Positions 11,605 to 23,112 of a stretch of DNA of 64,000 nt are shown piece by piece. The translations under genes and the position numbers were made by a program. How positions within the stretch are numbered: position 1 is the first letter of the stretch; each line of letters starts with the position of its first letter. The notes beneath the pieces were generated by a model. The model did no database searches. It was not told where the DNA came from and was given only the letters and a program-made list of their open reading frames with translations. This DNA is from Trissonchulus latispiculum (Eukaryota > Nematoda > Enoplea > Enoplida > Ironidae), in NCBI GenBank assembly GCA_030248195.1, contig JASAND010015780.1, positions 186,001 through 250,000 on the forward strand, given 5' to 3'.

Positions 11605-12599
11605 GACGTACAAAACTGTTTCAATAAGATTTGGCAACTATTTATTCATTACTATTCAAGTTCGTACATAATTTCAAGCACTAAAGTTTTAAGATTTAAT
11701 TCCTAATGGATGGCTATTCAGTTGATACAAAATTAATATTTCAGTTGCCAAATTCTAACTAAAGCTAAACCTCATCAGAACTTTAGATATTTAGAAAGAA
11801 TTTGGAATGGTTGCATTGGTACAGATTTCTGCTTTTTCAGAAAAATTTTAGCTTTCGATTCGAGACCAATAAAATAATAAACTTACTTTACCAATGTTGC
11901 AAAAATGTCACAATGTATATAAGTAATAATCTGTAATGAAAATGAAAAATGAAAAAACGAAGTAATGAAAGTATAAGTAATGAAAAAAGTTCCCATTCGA
12001 ATTGCTTGCTTAATCCTAAAAATACTACCTTTTTAAAATTTAAAAATTTTTCGGATTTGCTGGAATCTTTTGGAAATTTTTTCTAATAAATGAAGTTGAG
12101 TCGCAAATTTGGTATTTAGATCTCACAAGATAAACCCAGCCTAAGAAAAATTGAAACAGCTTTAGGAACAAAGACAGAAAATGGATACTGTAGATTTTAG
12201 GCGTAAGTACGACTCTGAGTTTGGCGTAAACATTATTCAGGCGTAAGTAGTAATGTGAGTTTGACAGAATGAATTAGGCGTAGGTAGGAATTGGAGCTTT
12301 TAAGGAGATGATAAGCGCAGGTAGAAGTAAGCTTCCACGTTACCCGACTGCATTCCCAAATTATGAAATTATGTACGAACTTGAATAGTAGTACTGAATG
12401 TATATAATGAATAAATAATGGTTGCTAAATCTTGCTGAAACAGTTTTGTACGTCCAAAACTAGAATTGTACAGTCACTGCCATACAAAACTAGAATTGTA
12501 CGAGGGAGGCCATACAAAACTAGAATTGTACGGGAGATACCATACAAAACTAGAATTGTACGAGGAAGGCCATACAAAACTAGTTTTGTACAAAATGAC

Positions 12600-13134
12600 T
12601 AGAGTTGTGCCGTTAAGAAATTTTCCGGGCCGGGCCCGGGCCCGGGCCTGCTGAATCAACCGGGCCGGGCCTCGGGCCGGGCCGAGCCCGGCCCGGGCCC
12701 GGCCCGGGCCCGGAGGCCCGATTCAAGGCCCGGTAGGCCCGGTCGGCCCGGCGGCCCGGTGTAGGCCCGGTCGGCCCGGTGAAGGCCCGGCATACAAAAA
12801 ACAGTGGCAAACAGTAGTTGATGCCATTTATTACAACTTAAACAACTCCTGAAAACTTAAATTTGACCTACTAATGCAGAGAATTTGGAAAAATTATTAA
12901 ATTTGCACAACAAAAATTTGACCGGGCCGCATCGGGCCCGACCGGGCCTGGCCGGGCCTCCAAGGCCCGGCAGGCCCGGTAGGCCCGGCTCGGGCCGGGC
13001 CTCCGCGACTGACCGGGTCCGGGCCCGGGCCGGGCCTGCCGATCCAACAACCGGGCCCGGGCCGGCCCGGTGCAGGCCCGGCCCGGGCCCGGCCCGGAGC
13101 CCGAGGCCCGATTCAAGGCCCGGGCACAACTCTA
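12600..13134. mobile_element. hAT-type MITE with GC-rich ends and a perfect 8-bp target duplication
   Basis: TIRs are TAGAGTTGTGCC and GGCACAACTCTA. The element is flanked on both sides by AAAATGAC (12592-12599 and 13135-13142), an exact 8-bp duplication diagnostic of hAT transposition. About 180 bp at each end consist of degenerate GGGCCCGG/GGCCCGGTAGG repeats, while the middle (about 12800-12925) is AT-rich and unique. There is no coding capacity. It interrupts the right arm of the surrounding foldback element. Confidence 0.95.
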
Positions 13135-13235
13135 AAAATGACCCATACAAAACTAGTTTTGTATGATTTCGGGTTTTGTACGTAACATATACATAATTTC
13201 AGCAGTAAAGTGGATGCGGCTTGTAGGAATCTGGT

Positions 13236-13353
13236 GGGGCCCCCAAAATTGGAAGAGAAAATTAATCCTTTAATTGCTCTCCTGCTGAGACGTTGGTCTG
13301 AATTAAAGAAAAGTGGAAAGGTCAAATGAAAAGGTCAATAGTTTGGGGGCCCC
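13236..13353. mobile_element. roughly 120-bp MITE with GGGGCCCCC termini, left copy
   Basis: It begins GGGGCCCCCAAAATTGG and ends with GTTTGGGGGCCCC. An inverted copy is at 16034-16152. The internal sequence (AATTGCTCTCCTGCTGAGACG) is conserved between the two. Confidence 0.7.
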
Positions 13354-13435
13354 ATCAGATTCTCTAACTGCAAAATGAGTATAAAACATGGAAACTTTCT
13401 AAAACAGTAGTTTAAAGGTTAGAGCAATGTTATAT

Positions 13436-15625
13436 GTCCGGGGATTTTTCTTTCACAAGAAGTTTCTATGTTCTAAATAGTTGCAAATAGAAAAATCTCA
13501 TCTATGCTCTATTTTTCGAACATTCAAGAATAGAAATTAGAAATTTTAGGCTCTAAATTCTAAATAAATTGAACAAAAAGTTTAGGATTTAGAACCATAG
13601 GATTTCAGTTTCTTCAGAAAAATTCTTAATTTCTAAACTCCTATAATCTAAATTTAAAAACATTAGTTTGCACTTACAAATTAGAACTTTGAAAATTTTT
13701 TAATTTCTAAATTCTATGTTTGAAGTTTTCACCAATCACTGAAGACCTAGAATCAAGCCAACCAATTAGCAGCGCCGTGACTTCGAAACAGCTCTTGAAA
13801 CAGAACAGTTCTTAGTTGTTGGCGTTGCGCTTCGGATGATTTGGTATATAACCGAAATGTAACAAAAATTACCTTACTGTCATAGTAATAAAAACTTATC
13901 TGTTTACGCTAATGTTGGGTCATCCAGAGGACAGTATGAAATTTCTCAAGTTGCAAGTCTCAAGACTGGAATGTGGATCTCAAGTGTTTCACATGTATTT
14001 TCCTCAAACTCGAAACCTTCCTGCACTCTTAGAAATGTTCCCGTAGAAACTACACGAATCACTTGTAGATCATAAATACAAAACCTTTTGAGAAAATACA
14101 GGTAAAGTCTTGTTAATTTCCACAGGACATCGTTGGGAGTTTCTTCGGATATACTTTGGTAGAAAGGATTACAAGTTAGACTGGTATATATTCTATACAT
14201 ATGAAACCTGTGGTTTTTACTGGTGTACAGGTTTACTCCTTCGCTTATTACTCGATACGCTAATAAAGCAAATTGAATGTGTAAGCATGCGACAGTGACC
14301 ATAATTTTTGAAGACTGAAATTTTTTGAATGTTTTCACATTTTAATTCTTTCAACACCCCGTGGGTGAGTTTTTGTAATGGCCTCTCCCTGCCGAGAATA
14401 TTTTGGGAGCGGCCGTTCCCCCCGCAACTGCCCCCCTTTTCCATTAACAGCTCGCTCCAGTGCAAATTACAGGTTTTATTTTATGAAAACTACAGGTTTG
14501 GTATCTGATTTAGGATTGTCGAAAAAGACGAACGAAACTACAGGTTTCCACAGGAAACTCCTGTAATTTTCACAAATCAAGGGTCCGATAAAATATGCAT
14601 GTTGCTTTTGCGGAAAATACAGGAAGCTCCGCCAGTGACTGACGGCATAGGAGCACTTTGGTAGAAAGCTACAAGAATTCCTGTAATTTCTACAGGAGTC
14701 TTTTTAAGAGTGTGGCCTAACTTACTTACTAGAATTTAATTACTCAAGAATATGCAAAAAAAGCAAGAGCATATAAAATCTTTTCACGGCATTAAAAACA
14801 AACAAGATAAAACAAGCAAGACTGTGTGCAAAAGGTTAAATTGAAAGTCTGCTTCTTAGCGAAGTTAGAGTAATCAAGACTGTTTCATACTCTTCACATA
14901 TCCCTTCATGTCATTCGAAACTAAATTGTGGTAAATTACTACGGTTCAAAATCAGCTGGTCCATTTACTTCATGAGATCAGCATAGGCAAAACAACATAG
15001 TGTATATACCCTTTATTGTTTTAATCAACTTCCCTTTAACTACCCAGAATTTACTTTGAAAAATTCGCGTTAACTACACGTAATTCAGCTTAATATATAA
15101 TTATTTATTACATGTAATATAATGTAATGTAGTTTTTGTTATATATTCGGCTAACAAATCAACCGCATGGACGCTCCAACTGCAGAATTTTCTGTATCAG
15201 GTCAAGTGCTTTCTATCGCTTGCTCTTGTAACAACAGCGCAACGCCAACAACTAAAGCGTTTAAGGAGCTATTTCGAAATCACCTCGCTGCTGATTGGTT
15301 GGCTTCATTCTAGGTCTTCAGTGATTGGTGAAAACTTCAAACATAGAATTTAGAAATTAAAAAATTTTCAAAGTTCTAATTTGTAAGTGCAAACTAATGT
15401 TTTTAAATTTAGATTATAGGAGTTTAGAAATTAAGAATTTTTCTGAAGAAACTGAAATCCTATGGTTCTAAATCCTAAACTTTTTGTTCAATTTATTTAG
15501 AATTTAGAGCCTAAAATTTCTAATTTCTATTCTTGAATGTTCGAAAAATAGAGCATAGATGAGATTTTTCTATTTGCAACTATTTAGAACATAGAAACTT
15601 CTTGTGAAAGAAAAATCCCCGGACA
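13436..15625. mobile_element. 2.2 kb element with about 400-bp inverted arms
   Basis: The left arm starts GTCCGGGGATTTTTCTTTC (13436) and the right arm ends with its inverse (to 15625). Arm identity is very high through about 13835 and back to about 15232, including the stretch containing TTGGCGTTGCGC. The loop (13836-15231) holds no coding sequence that I can support. Confidence 0.8.
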
Positions 15626-16033
15626 GTTATAAGGTTTTACTATGTTATAATAATTTCAAAATTAAAAGTTAAAGCTTCCCGATAGTGTAAATCTCATTAA
15701 ATGTGTTACTCTTAGTTACACAATTTAATTTTAGCTTTAAGGACATTACTGTTTTAGGAATTAATTTAGTTTTAAATGAAAAAACAATTTTCTGAACATT
15801 TTTAATATGTACAGTTACAGTAGAACTCTATTTTAATCCAGGCAACTTAAAACTTACTTACTTACTTAATTAATTAATTAAATTAATTTCATTTTATGTT
15901 TACGTTAAAATCAGTTTAATTGCATAATTACTTGTCAAATATTTGAATACTGTTCGAATTAGAAAACTGGAGACTTATAAATTCAATATATAATTTGTAC
16001 TTTTGCACTAACTTTGCAGTTAGAGAATCTGAT

Positions 16034-16152
16034 GGGGCCCCCAAACGATTAACCTTTATATTTGACCTTTCCACTTTTCTTTAATTCAGACCAACGTCTC
16101 AGCAGGAGAGCAATTAAAGGATTAATTTTCTCATCCAATTTTGGGGGCCCCA
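16034..16152. mobile_element. roughly 120-bp MITE with GGGGCCCCC termini, right (inverted) copy
   Basis: This is the inverted counterpart of 13236-13353, with a few substitutions in the interior. Confidence 0.7.
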
Positions 16153-16159
16153 CCAGATG

Positions 16160-16870
16160 GGGTGTTTTCGGATAGTCTAATTTCGGATAGTCTAACTTCG
16201 GATAGTCTAATGAAATTTTCGGATAGTCTAACAAGGTCAAACTAAATTGCACTCTGAAATTTTCTGTTAATTGATTTTCGGATAGTCTAATTCCGGATAG
16301 TCTAACTTCGGACAGTCTAAAGAAATTTTCGGATAGTCTAAAAGATAAGCAAAGAAAGTTTACCTTAGATTTATAAATGTAAGTGTTTTAGATGTCCGCC
16401 AGGATTTTTTATTCGATTATTTTATTCTGTTTTGGCAGCACCGTACTCCGTAATTTTTGTGGGATTTTTACAATTACAAGTTCATGCTTTTCTTGAAGCA
16501 CGAATTTGATCAGGTCAAAATAAAAATTTGTGGGAGACAGAACGGCCTTGATATAATATCCTTGTATATATAGCTTATTTTTACAATTTTAGATTCTGCT
16601 TGTGACGTTAAATAAAATGTTGTTGTAACTGTTGTCCAAACCCTTAAAACACTTACATTTCTAAGGTAAATTTTCTTTGCTTATCTTTTAGACTATCCGA
16701 AAATTTCTTTAGACTGTCCGAAGTTAGACTATCCGAAATTAGACTATCCGAAAACCAATTAACAGAAAATTTCAGAGTGCAATTTAGTTTGACCTTGTTA
16801 GACTATCCGAAAATTTCTTTAGACTATCCGAAGTTAGACTATCCGAAATTAGACCATCCGACAGAGCACC
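16160..16870. mobile_element. foldback element with TTCGGATAGTCTAA arrays
   Basis: Each arm has two clusters of four units built on TTCGGATAGTCTAA, spaced about 14-18 bases apart. They lie at about 16164-16232 and 16274-16342 on the left, with inverted clusters at about 16688-16756 and 16798-16862 on the right. Between clusters the arms share AAGGTCAAACTAAATTGCA. The loop (16343-16687) is AT-rich and non-coding. Confidence 0.85.
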
Positions 16871-17394
16871 CACCAGATTCCTACAAGCCGTGGATGCAAT
16901 GTTTAGATAAGTGTTCTGTAGTTTTCCAAAAATCTTATTATATATTTTTAAGAAAATGAAAAGAGTTTTCGTTCGGCAGAATCAAATGTCTCGCGTCCAT
17001 CTCTTCCGGGTGCAGCAAACTGAGCAGAGCAAAACAAAACAGTTCCAAACGTCACAAAAGTTCTATTAAAAATATCAAATGTCTAGCTTTTAATGCAAGA
17101 TCCACTGTTTTGCCATGGTTCACAAAGACTTCATATTCAAGCCTGATGTGATGTGGTTACCTAAACTTGGTAAATTGTGAAGATGAAGACTTATAACGAA
17201 TGCAGTTAGTTCTTAAAATCTTAAAACTAAAACTTAATTAGATACATGATTCCTACTGTTTGCTGCCACATCTGGGGTCAGTAATCAAGTTCAAGGATGT
17301 TTGGTTAGTCTCGAATACATGGACGGAATCGAATCAAATGGAAACTTAAAAACTCAGTAACGTGATTCCGCCTGCAGTAATGTATTCTTAGCGA

Positions 17395-17633
17395 TTCTCT
17401 ACTGACCCACACGAGGCCGGTTCAACGGTTAGCATCAAATACGACGACCAGGTCTTCCCGTTCAGTCGGAATGCAACCTTTCTTGGAATAACCTTCGAAC
17501 GACGACTCACCTTCAATCAAAGAACATATAACCAGACTTAAGGTCCTGCTTCAGAAATCTCTACCCTGGTTGCATTGTCCGGGAAATCCTGGGGCCTACG
17601 AAAGGAGTCCTTACGGTTTATATACTTTAGTCA
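17395..17633 (+). pseudogene. relic of a LINE reverse transcriptase C-terminus (Jockey/I-like)
   Basis: Short frames here resemble the post-RT region of Jockey/I-type LINEs. One contains ATFLGITFERRLTFNQ (about 17470-17520), and shifted frames contain HITRLKVLLQKSLP and GKSWGLRKESL. At least two frameshifts separate the pieces, and the foldback element at 17634 cuts it off. This is a pattern match only; a search with the joined frames against LINE RTs would test it. Confidence 0.5.
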
Positions 17634-18962
17634 GAATTTCATTTGTCAGAATGTCACTAGTCAGAATTTCATTTGTCAGAATGTCACTAGTCAGAATTTC
17701 ATTAGTCAGAATTTCATTTGTCAGAATTTCATTTGTCAGAATTACACTTGTCAGAATAATTATGGCTATGTGTGTGTAAGAATTCCACAATTCAGTACGT
17801 ATATACTTCATTTCACAGAATTCCATTATTGCTTGCTAGCAGTTTACTATCGCTGTTAACTATCTGCAGTCAATTCTAAATATAGAAAAGTAGAAAACAC
17901 AAAAGATATCGAAATAATAATTTATATAAATAAATAGCTAAAAAGCTTGCTTTTAATGTCCAGGCCTTGCAAAACTTCTAGTAATCATCATGAGATACGA
18001 AATATTCTGCCTTCATTGAAGATATCGCACAAAAAGCGCGAAAGTGCAAACCGCTACCTCGCTACGGAAGAGCGTTCGCCACAAAGCAGACCCAATCCTA
18101 ACTCCGTAGAAAACACAAGATAAGCGTTTGCCATTTTATGCGTTGTCAATAACCTGCGCCAGTATCCCTGGAGCTGCAAGGTCAAGGCATCTCCTGAGAG
18201 TCTTTTTGGAATCATTGCCCTAAGGTATGTATCAAAAAGTCTGTGCCAGCGATGGAACCGGGTCACTGAATCAGTTCGGGTCACTGGACCTGGTCGCCGG
18301 GTTAAGAGCTTCGACCCGGTATTGCCCTGGTTTTCTGAATTTACTATGAATTTTAGATTTTTCTGTAAATATAATGTATATATGTATAGCAAACGTAATG
18401 TGCAAGTTGGAATGTAAGAACCGTCCCCAAGATTTTTCCTTCAATCTCAGTGAATTTCTAGAGAAATACATTGGACAATTAGGTACTTAGGTACAACCGT
18501 CTACTAATTCTACTCAAGAAAAATGTTCATAGTTGTGCTTCAATTTTCGTGTTTCTTTCATTTATATAATTTAATTTCTAAAATTATATAAGCAGCATGA
18601 ACTAGTTTAGTTCTATCCAGAATTTCTCAGAAAGTTCAGAAAGTCATTTCTGACAATTCAGAAATGTGAATTTCTGACAAATGAAGTTCTGACTTGTGGC
18701 ATGTTTCTGACTAATGAAATTTTGGCAAATGAAATTTTGACTTAGTGAAATCCTGACTAATGAGATTCTGACTAATGAAATTCTGACAAATGAAATTCTG
18801 ACAAATGATATTCTGACTAATGAAATTCTGACTAATGAAGTTCTGACAAATGAAATTCTGACTAGTGAAATTCTGACAAATGAAATTCTGACTAACGACA
18901 TTTTGACAAATGAAATTCTGACTAACGACATTCTGACAAATGAAATTCTGACTAAACAAAGT
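17634..18962. mobile_element. foldback element with 15-bp terminal subrepeats
   Basis: The left array (17634-17755) has eight units of 15 bp, TCAGAATTTCATTTG and the variant TCAGAATGTCACTAG. The right array (about 18660-18956) has roughly twenty inverted units of the same 15-bp repeat. The interior (17760-18640) is AT-rich with a moderately GC-rich patch near 18160-18330 and no convincing gene. Because the period is a multiple of three, both arrays produce open frames in several phases. I treat these frames as artefacts. Confidence 0.85.
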
Positions 18963-19508
18963 AGACGGTCCTGACGGCCAATATATCTGGCCTACGCCAG
19001 ATGTGTGGCGGCCAAGAATGAATATGATGAAATACATATAAAAATGTTTAGTTAGTATTTTGATCCACTACGTCAAATCTGTATAAATCAATTATCCTAT
19101 GCATCTAAGTTGCAGTTCAGTTAGAGAATATCAAGATCATATTTGGTGGCTCCTTTGTTTCCCACACGATGACCAAACTGATTTATCTCATTTATCTAGT
19201 TGGGAAACTGACATTTTATATCTCATTGGATAAAGTTGGACCTACTGTTTTGGATCACCTTTCTAACCTCTTAACTTCATAACCTTATTTTTCCGGGCGC
19301 CTTAGAGTTCTGGGGGGAAGGCCAGAATCCTGGGGGGGCGATTCTAGGGAGCAACCCAAGTCTGGGGGGGACCGAAATTCTGGGAGGGTCCACCCTTCCT
19401 TTTGGAAAAAACCAGTTGTTTTGACATACAAACTTTGACGACCTACAGTACATTTATAAAAATAAGACCTTTTCGCGACATGTCGTGAACATTGGCGATG
19501 ATCGCCCG
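18963..19508. other. non-coding interval
   Basis: No gene seen. A G-run-rich patch lies at about 19311-19392. Confidence 0.4.
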
Positions 19509-21219
19509 ATTGCACCAAATGTTTCTACGTAAAATCTTATTATCTTAAAATCTTATTAGCTAGAAAGATTTTAACATTAAACACATTTTCCGTTGCACCA
19601 AAATGTTTTTGGGTAAAATCTTTCTAACTTCTATTTAAAATCAAATCTAATTAAGGGTCACGTGACTAAAACAGCCTATCAGAAACCGAGCGGCAGCTTT
19701 GAAGTAGTAGCTCTGTCCAATTATAAAATACTAATGTCACGACAGTGTGGAACTGTTTAAAATCTAATTGTTCGTGTTTTCAAAACTTTACATTCTTAGG
19801 TTAGCTACGGTTAGCATTAGCTTGAATGTCAGAAACGCTACGATTTTACTTATTTGATGGTAACATATTGTGGCAACCTGAAACTACTGTTCTTATCTGT
19901 AACTGTTATGAATGCAGCCATTTTTCAGGATTTCATTTAGTAAGCAATTACATCAACCAAAAATTGTTTCTGTGCAAGCTTGTACACGGAAATGAATCTC
20001 TCCAAATTTTGAATCTATTTGATTTCTTTTTTGTAAGTACACAAACTAAATTAATCGCTCAAGAAAAATAATGGAGAAAAATAAATACAGTGAAAACTCC
20101 GAAAATTCGTGCATTTTGAGATTTTCACGTTAAACAAATTTTAAACATAGTCCGAGGCATGCTTAAGGTCGTGCTCCCCTTACATGCAGATATAGTTGCA
20201 GAAACTGCAATTATTGCCCAATTTCATTCAAATTTTTAGAAAATACATCGGGAATGATAATAAACGTCCTGCAAAAACGCCAGCTTCATAACATTCATGT
20301 ACAGTGAGAAACAGAAATTTGAAGTTCTAGAACTATATATAGAAAATTATTCCCAGAGATTATAATCATTTTAAAGCTTATTATGTGCTCTACAACTTTG
20401 CTTTTAGACATAAGTCTCTAGCTCTTACCGTTTTTGAGCAGTGAATTTTTGATCAATTTTTGCTCGAAAATTGGTTATTTTTGACACGTTCTTGCTGAAA
20501 ACAGGTTTTGTCGAATTGGAGCCAGTGTACACTACAAGCGTAGACAAGTTTATACTCAAATGAAAGAGCTTCGAAAGAGGCACAAATTAGGTTAATTAGA
20601 GCCCTGTACACTGAATGAGTCTAAAGTTCTGGTCGAATAACTGATTTCGTCAAATTGCGGCCAAAATTTTTTGACCGAAGATAGCTCCACAACCAATGGG
20701 TGGATCTAAAAGATATTTTGCACACAGTATGTTTGGACAATTAGCCCGGGGCGGTTTTTTGTTTTTCTCTTTATCAGCCTCCAATTAAGAGCAATGATTT
20801 TTCAAAGTTGGATAAAATGCCAAATTTTCAGCAAATGCCCAATTTCTGCATACTGAAATGATATTTTGACAAAATCAAAAAACCGTCCCTGGCAAATTAT
20901 CTCATAAACACATTGGATACAACCATTTTCTTGTTGCTTAAAATTTTTTCAGAAAAAATTTTGGTCAAAAATTGTGGCCGCGTTTGGTACGTTTGCGAAA
21001 AATCAAAACTAGGTAGACACGTTTCAATGATACCAAACGACGCAGAAGATGTAGAGCTTCATTTTGATATGTCGCTCAATTCATAGCTCTCAATATTGAG
21101 TAAGTTATAGCTTTCCAAATTGGACTGAATGTAAGGGGAGTGCGACCTTAAAGTCTAATTAATTTTCAATAGGTAATCAGATTTTAAACAGATTTTAAAT
21201 ATATTTAAGTTGGTGCAAT
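19509..21219. mobile_element. MITE with ATTGCACCAA termini, hosting a TTAA element
   Basis: It begins ATTGCACCAA (19509) and ends TTGGTGCAAT (21219). Both ends are followed inward by A/T-rich runs with AAAATCT/AGATTTTA repeats. A related right end (AGATTTTAAACACAGTTGGTGCAATCG) occurs at about 41780-41805. Most of the interior is the TTAA-flanked element 20167-21147, a nested insertion. Confidence 0.55.
20167..21147. mobile_element. TTAA-flanked MITE, GGTCGTGCTCCCC family, copy 1
   Basis: TTAA (20163-20166) is followed by GGTCGTGCTCCCCTTAC; the right end is its inverse GTAAGGGGAGTGCGACC followed by TTAA (21148-21151). It is 981 bp without coding capacity. A second, inverted-orientation copy of nearly the same length is at 43684-44661. 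TTAA duplications with such TIRs are typical of piggyBac-type elements. Confidence 0.85.
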
Positions 21220-22090
21220 GCTCTGTTCATTTAAGGTGGTGATTCCTTTTAGAGACATCAACTTTGAACCATTATTACTCAACCATTACTTGGAGTTAAG
21301 AAGCCATTTTTATATCAAAATGCAGCGTTACATTTGCTCTTTCTAATGACTAAAAGGAAACTAACTTTAGTTTTTGGAAATTATTTTACTGCATTTTCGA
21401 AGTAATTTAATTTTCCAGATTTTTTGCAGACTAAAGTAAATTTTTTCGTGAGGCATCGGCCACATCATTCGATTCCACTATCAAATAGCTGGGGACCCTT
21501 TTTTAGTTATTATGAAACCGCTCTTCGTTGTAAAGAAATTAGCTAAAATGTATGCGCAACCTGGATTTTGCCTACTTTTCCCAACTTTGGCAAGCGACAA
21601 CTTTAGCTAAAAAGAAGCAATCGGGACAACTAAAAAAGGATCCCTGGGTATTTTAGTGTAAAACACGTCCAGTAAGTGGCAACCTTCTAGCTTGCATAGT
21701 AAATGCTCCACGATCGCTGAAAAAAATTTGGTCATGTTTTTCCAAAAACTACAATTTCTATGATAGCAGCGTACGGGGTAACAGTTAAAAGATTATACTG
21801 TCACGGATAATCGGTCTCGACGAGACCTTCAAATTGACACCCGTAGTTTAATGTTACGGCTTACGTAGCGCAAGAAATGACGGATTATTTGATTTCTGCA
21901 AAAATGACAAGTTTTCAACCCCAAAATAGGAAAATCGACTATATCTCACGATAGCGAAAAGCTAGAAAGGTACTTCAAAAAGCAAAAATGTAGAGCTCAA
22001 CAAGATCTTTCGAGTGAATATAATTATAGCTTGGGTAAATGAAATAATACCCGAACGAATATAATCTAGTTTGGGGTTTCCCCTACGAAA

Positions 22091-22333
22091 TTGTATCTAC
22101 CGCCTAGAACTGAGTATACTGCCTTAGGGCAACGTCATCTTTTTGAGCGACATTCCTTGTTTTTTCCGGCCGTAGCGGGCACTTTGACACCTACTTCTAC
22201 TGAAGCGTTGACTTTCCATTATTCTAGTATGGGGGGTTCGGGTGTCCTTGATTTGCTAGAAACACTTCTCCCCTCCTATTACTATCCCGGCACGAACTGT
22301 TTTGAATCCGTCCTCGCAGACCCTTCATATTGA
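22091..22333 (+). pseudogene. fragment of an unrecognised ORF at the left of the GC-rich insertion
   Basis: The frame has coding-like composition similar to the ORFs downstream and ends at TGA 22331-22333. It has no ATG start and begins close to the left insertion boundary, so it looks like the 3' remnant of a longer frame. I see no domain. Confidence 0.35.
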
Positions 22334-22572
22334 CTAATTGTGCTTATAAAATTGTTCTACGTATATATACTGTATCTTTGTTTTTGTGTTTTTATTTTAG
22401 CTGGTTTTCTTTTGCTTCCGGTCGATCAGGTTGGTCGTGGCTGCGGCGTTTTCCATCTGGAATTGATCGGTCCTTTTCAGGTAGTTTTATTCCGTTCTCC
22501 TTTTTTTAATTAAATTAAAAAAGGAAGTGGGATTGTAGTTACGCCAGAAAATTTTTCTTGTTCTTTTTGAAT

Positions 22573-23112
22573 ATGAGCCATAAGAGAGTCCAATTTTTAG
22601 AGTCTGAAGCGGGGTCTGAGTCAGCAGGGACAGGTGAACAAAGCACTTCCCCGTCACAACAGGCGGGGGCGGCTGGGGGTAGTCGTCCACGGCGGACTGC
22701 TGTGTTAGCAGAGGGAGCTGCGGGGGGCCAATCTGCTGCGGGAGAGGATCGGGCTGAGTCTACTCCGTCCGGATCCGCCCGCCTGAGTCCCCGCCTTCCC
22801 GTACTCTTCCCGGAGGAGTTTCCCCAGACGTTCCCCTTAGTTTCCTATGATGTCGTGGCCTCGCGTTGCGCGAATACGACGGTCCCGTTCATCACGTTCC
22901 GGGATTCGGCTGACTCGAACCATTTTCAGTCATATTTCGATATGATTCGAACTCTGCGACGCATGCAGCCTTCACTGGCGGCAGCGGTTCGTGTCCTAGC
23001 TAACATTGGTGCTCTCATCGACGAACTGCCAGTCATCCATCAGAGGGCTTTAGATGCGGGATTTCTATGTTGGGATCTTGAGGGACTTTATCAGGAGTAT
23101 TGGGGGGGATAA
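22573..23112 (+). pseudogene. N-terminal segment of the GC-rich polyprotein-like ORF
   Basis: It opens at ATG 22573. The first ~70 residues are disordered (Ser/Gly/Ala/Pro-rich, acidic). They are followed by LFPEEFPQTFPLVSYDV and a helix-rich stretch of conserved-looking character. The frame stops at 23110-23112 directly after a run of seven G (23102-23108). The next frame continues the same helical region without a break, so a one-base slip in the G run, mutational or from sequencing, separates them. Function unknown; position and composition would fit a capsid/gag-like protein, but no known gag motif or zinc knuckle is present. Confidence 0.5.

Larger units (their letters stand above)
11439..13194. 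mobile_element. foldback element with 30-bp terminal subrepeats
   Basis: Inverted arms of about 250 bp lie at 11440-11690 and at 12358-12599 plus 13143-13194. The right arm is split by a hAT MITE. The outer ends read TGTATATGTTACGTACAAAA and its inverse. Each arm carries a phased array of 30-bp units centred on CTAGTTTTGTATGGC. Inside the arrays, segments around TTTGGCAACTATTTATTCAT and its inverse continue the hairpin. There is no coding capacity. The family was mobile before the hAT element landed in it. Confidence 0.8.
13210..16890. mobile_element. composite nested inverted-repeat block
   Basis: The outer segments GGCTTGTAGGAATCTGGTG (about 13217-13235) and its inverse (16871-16889) enclose several nested inverted repeats: a pair of roughly 120-bp GGGGCCCCC-ended elements, a 2.2 kb long-arm element, and a foldback with TTCGGATAGTCTAA arrays. 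No coding sequence is seen. The symmetric order suggests that the whole block arose by inverted duplication, or that inverted insertions accumulated at matching sites. Confidence 0.6.

Noticed and set aside
12613..13150. Gly/Pro/Arg-rich ORFs in the GGGCCCGG region
   Set aside because: They are frames across degenerate hexamer repeats inside a hAT MITE.
17570..18931. Overlapping ORFs of 70-110 codons with five-residue repeats on both strands
   Set aside because: They come from 15-bp non-coding subrepeats that stay open in several frames; they are part of foldback arms.
21990..22560. 5' LTR matching the LTR-like segment at 29.2-29.7 kb
   Set aside because: I compared the two by eye and found no alignable similarity beyond the short ATACCCGA motif.
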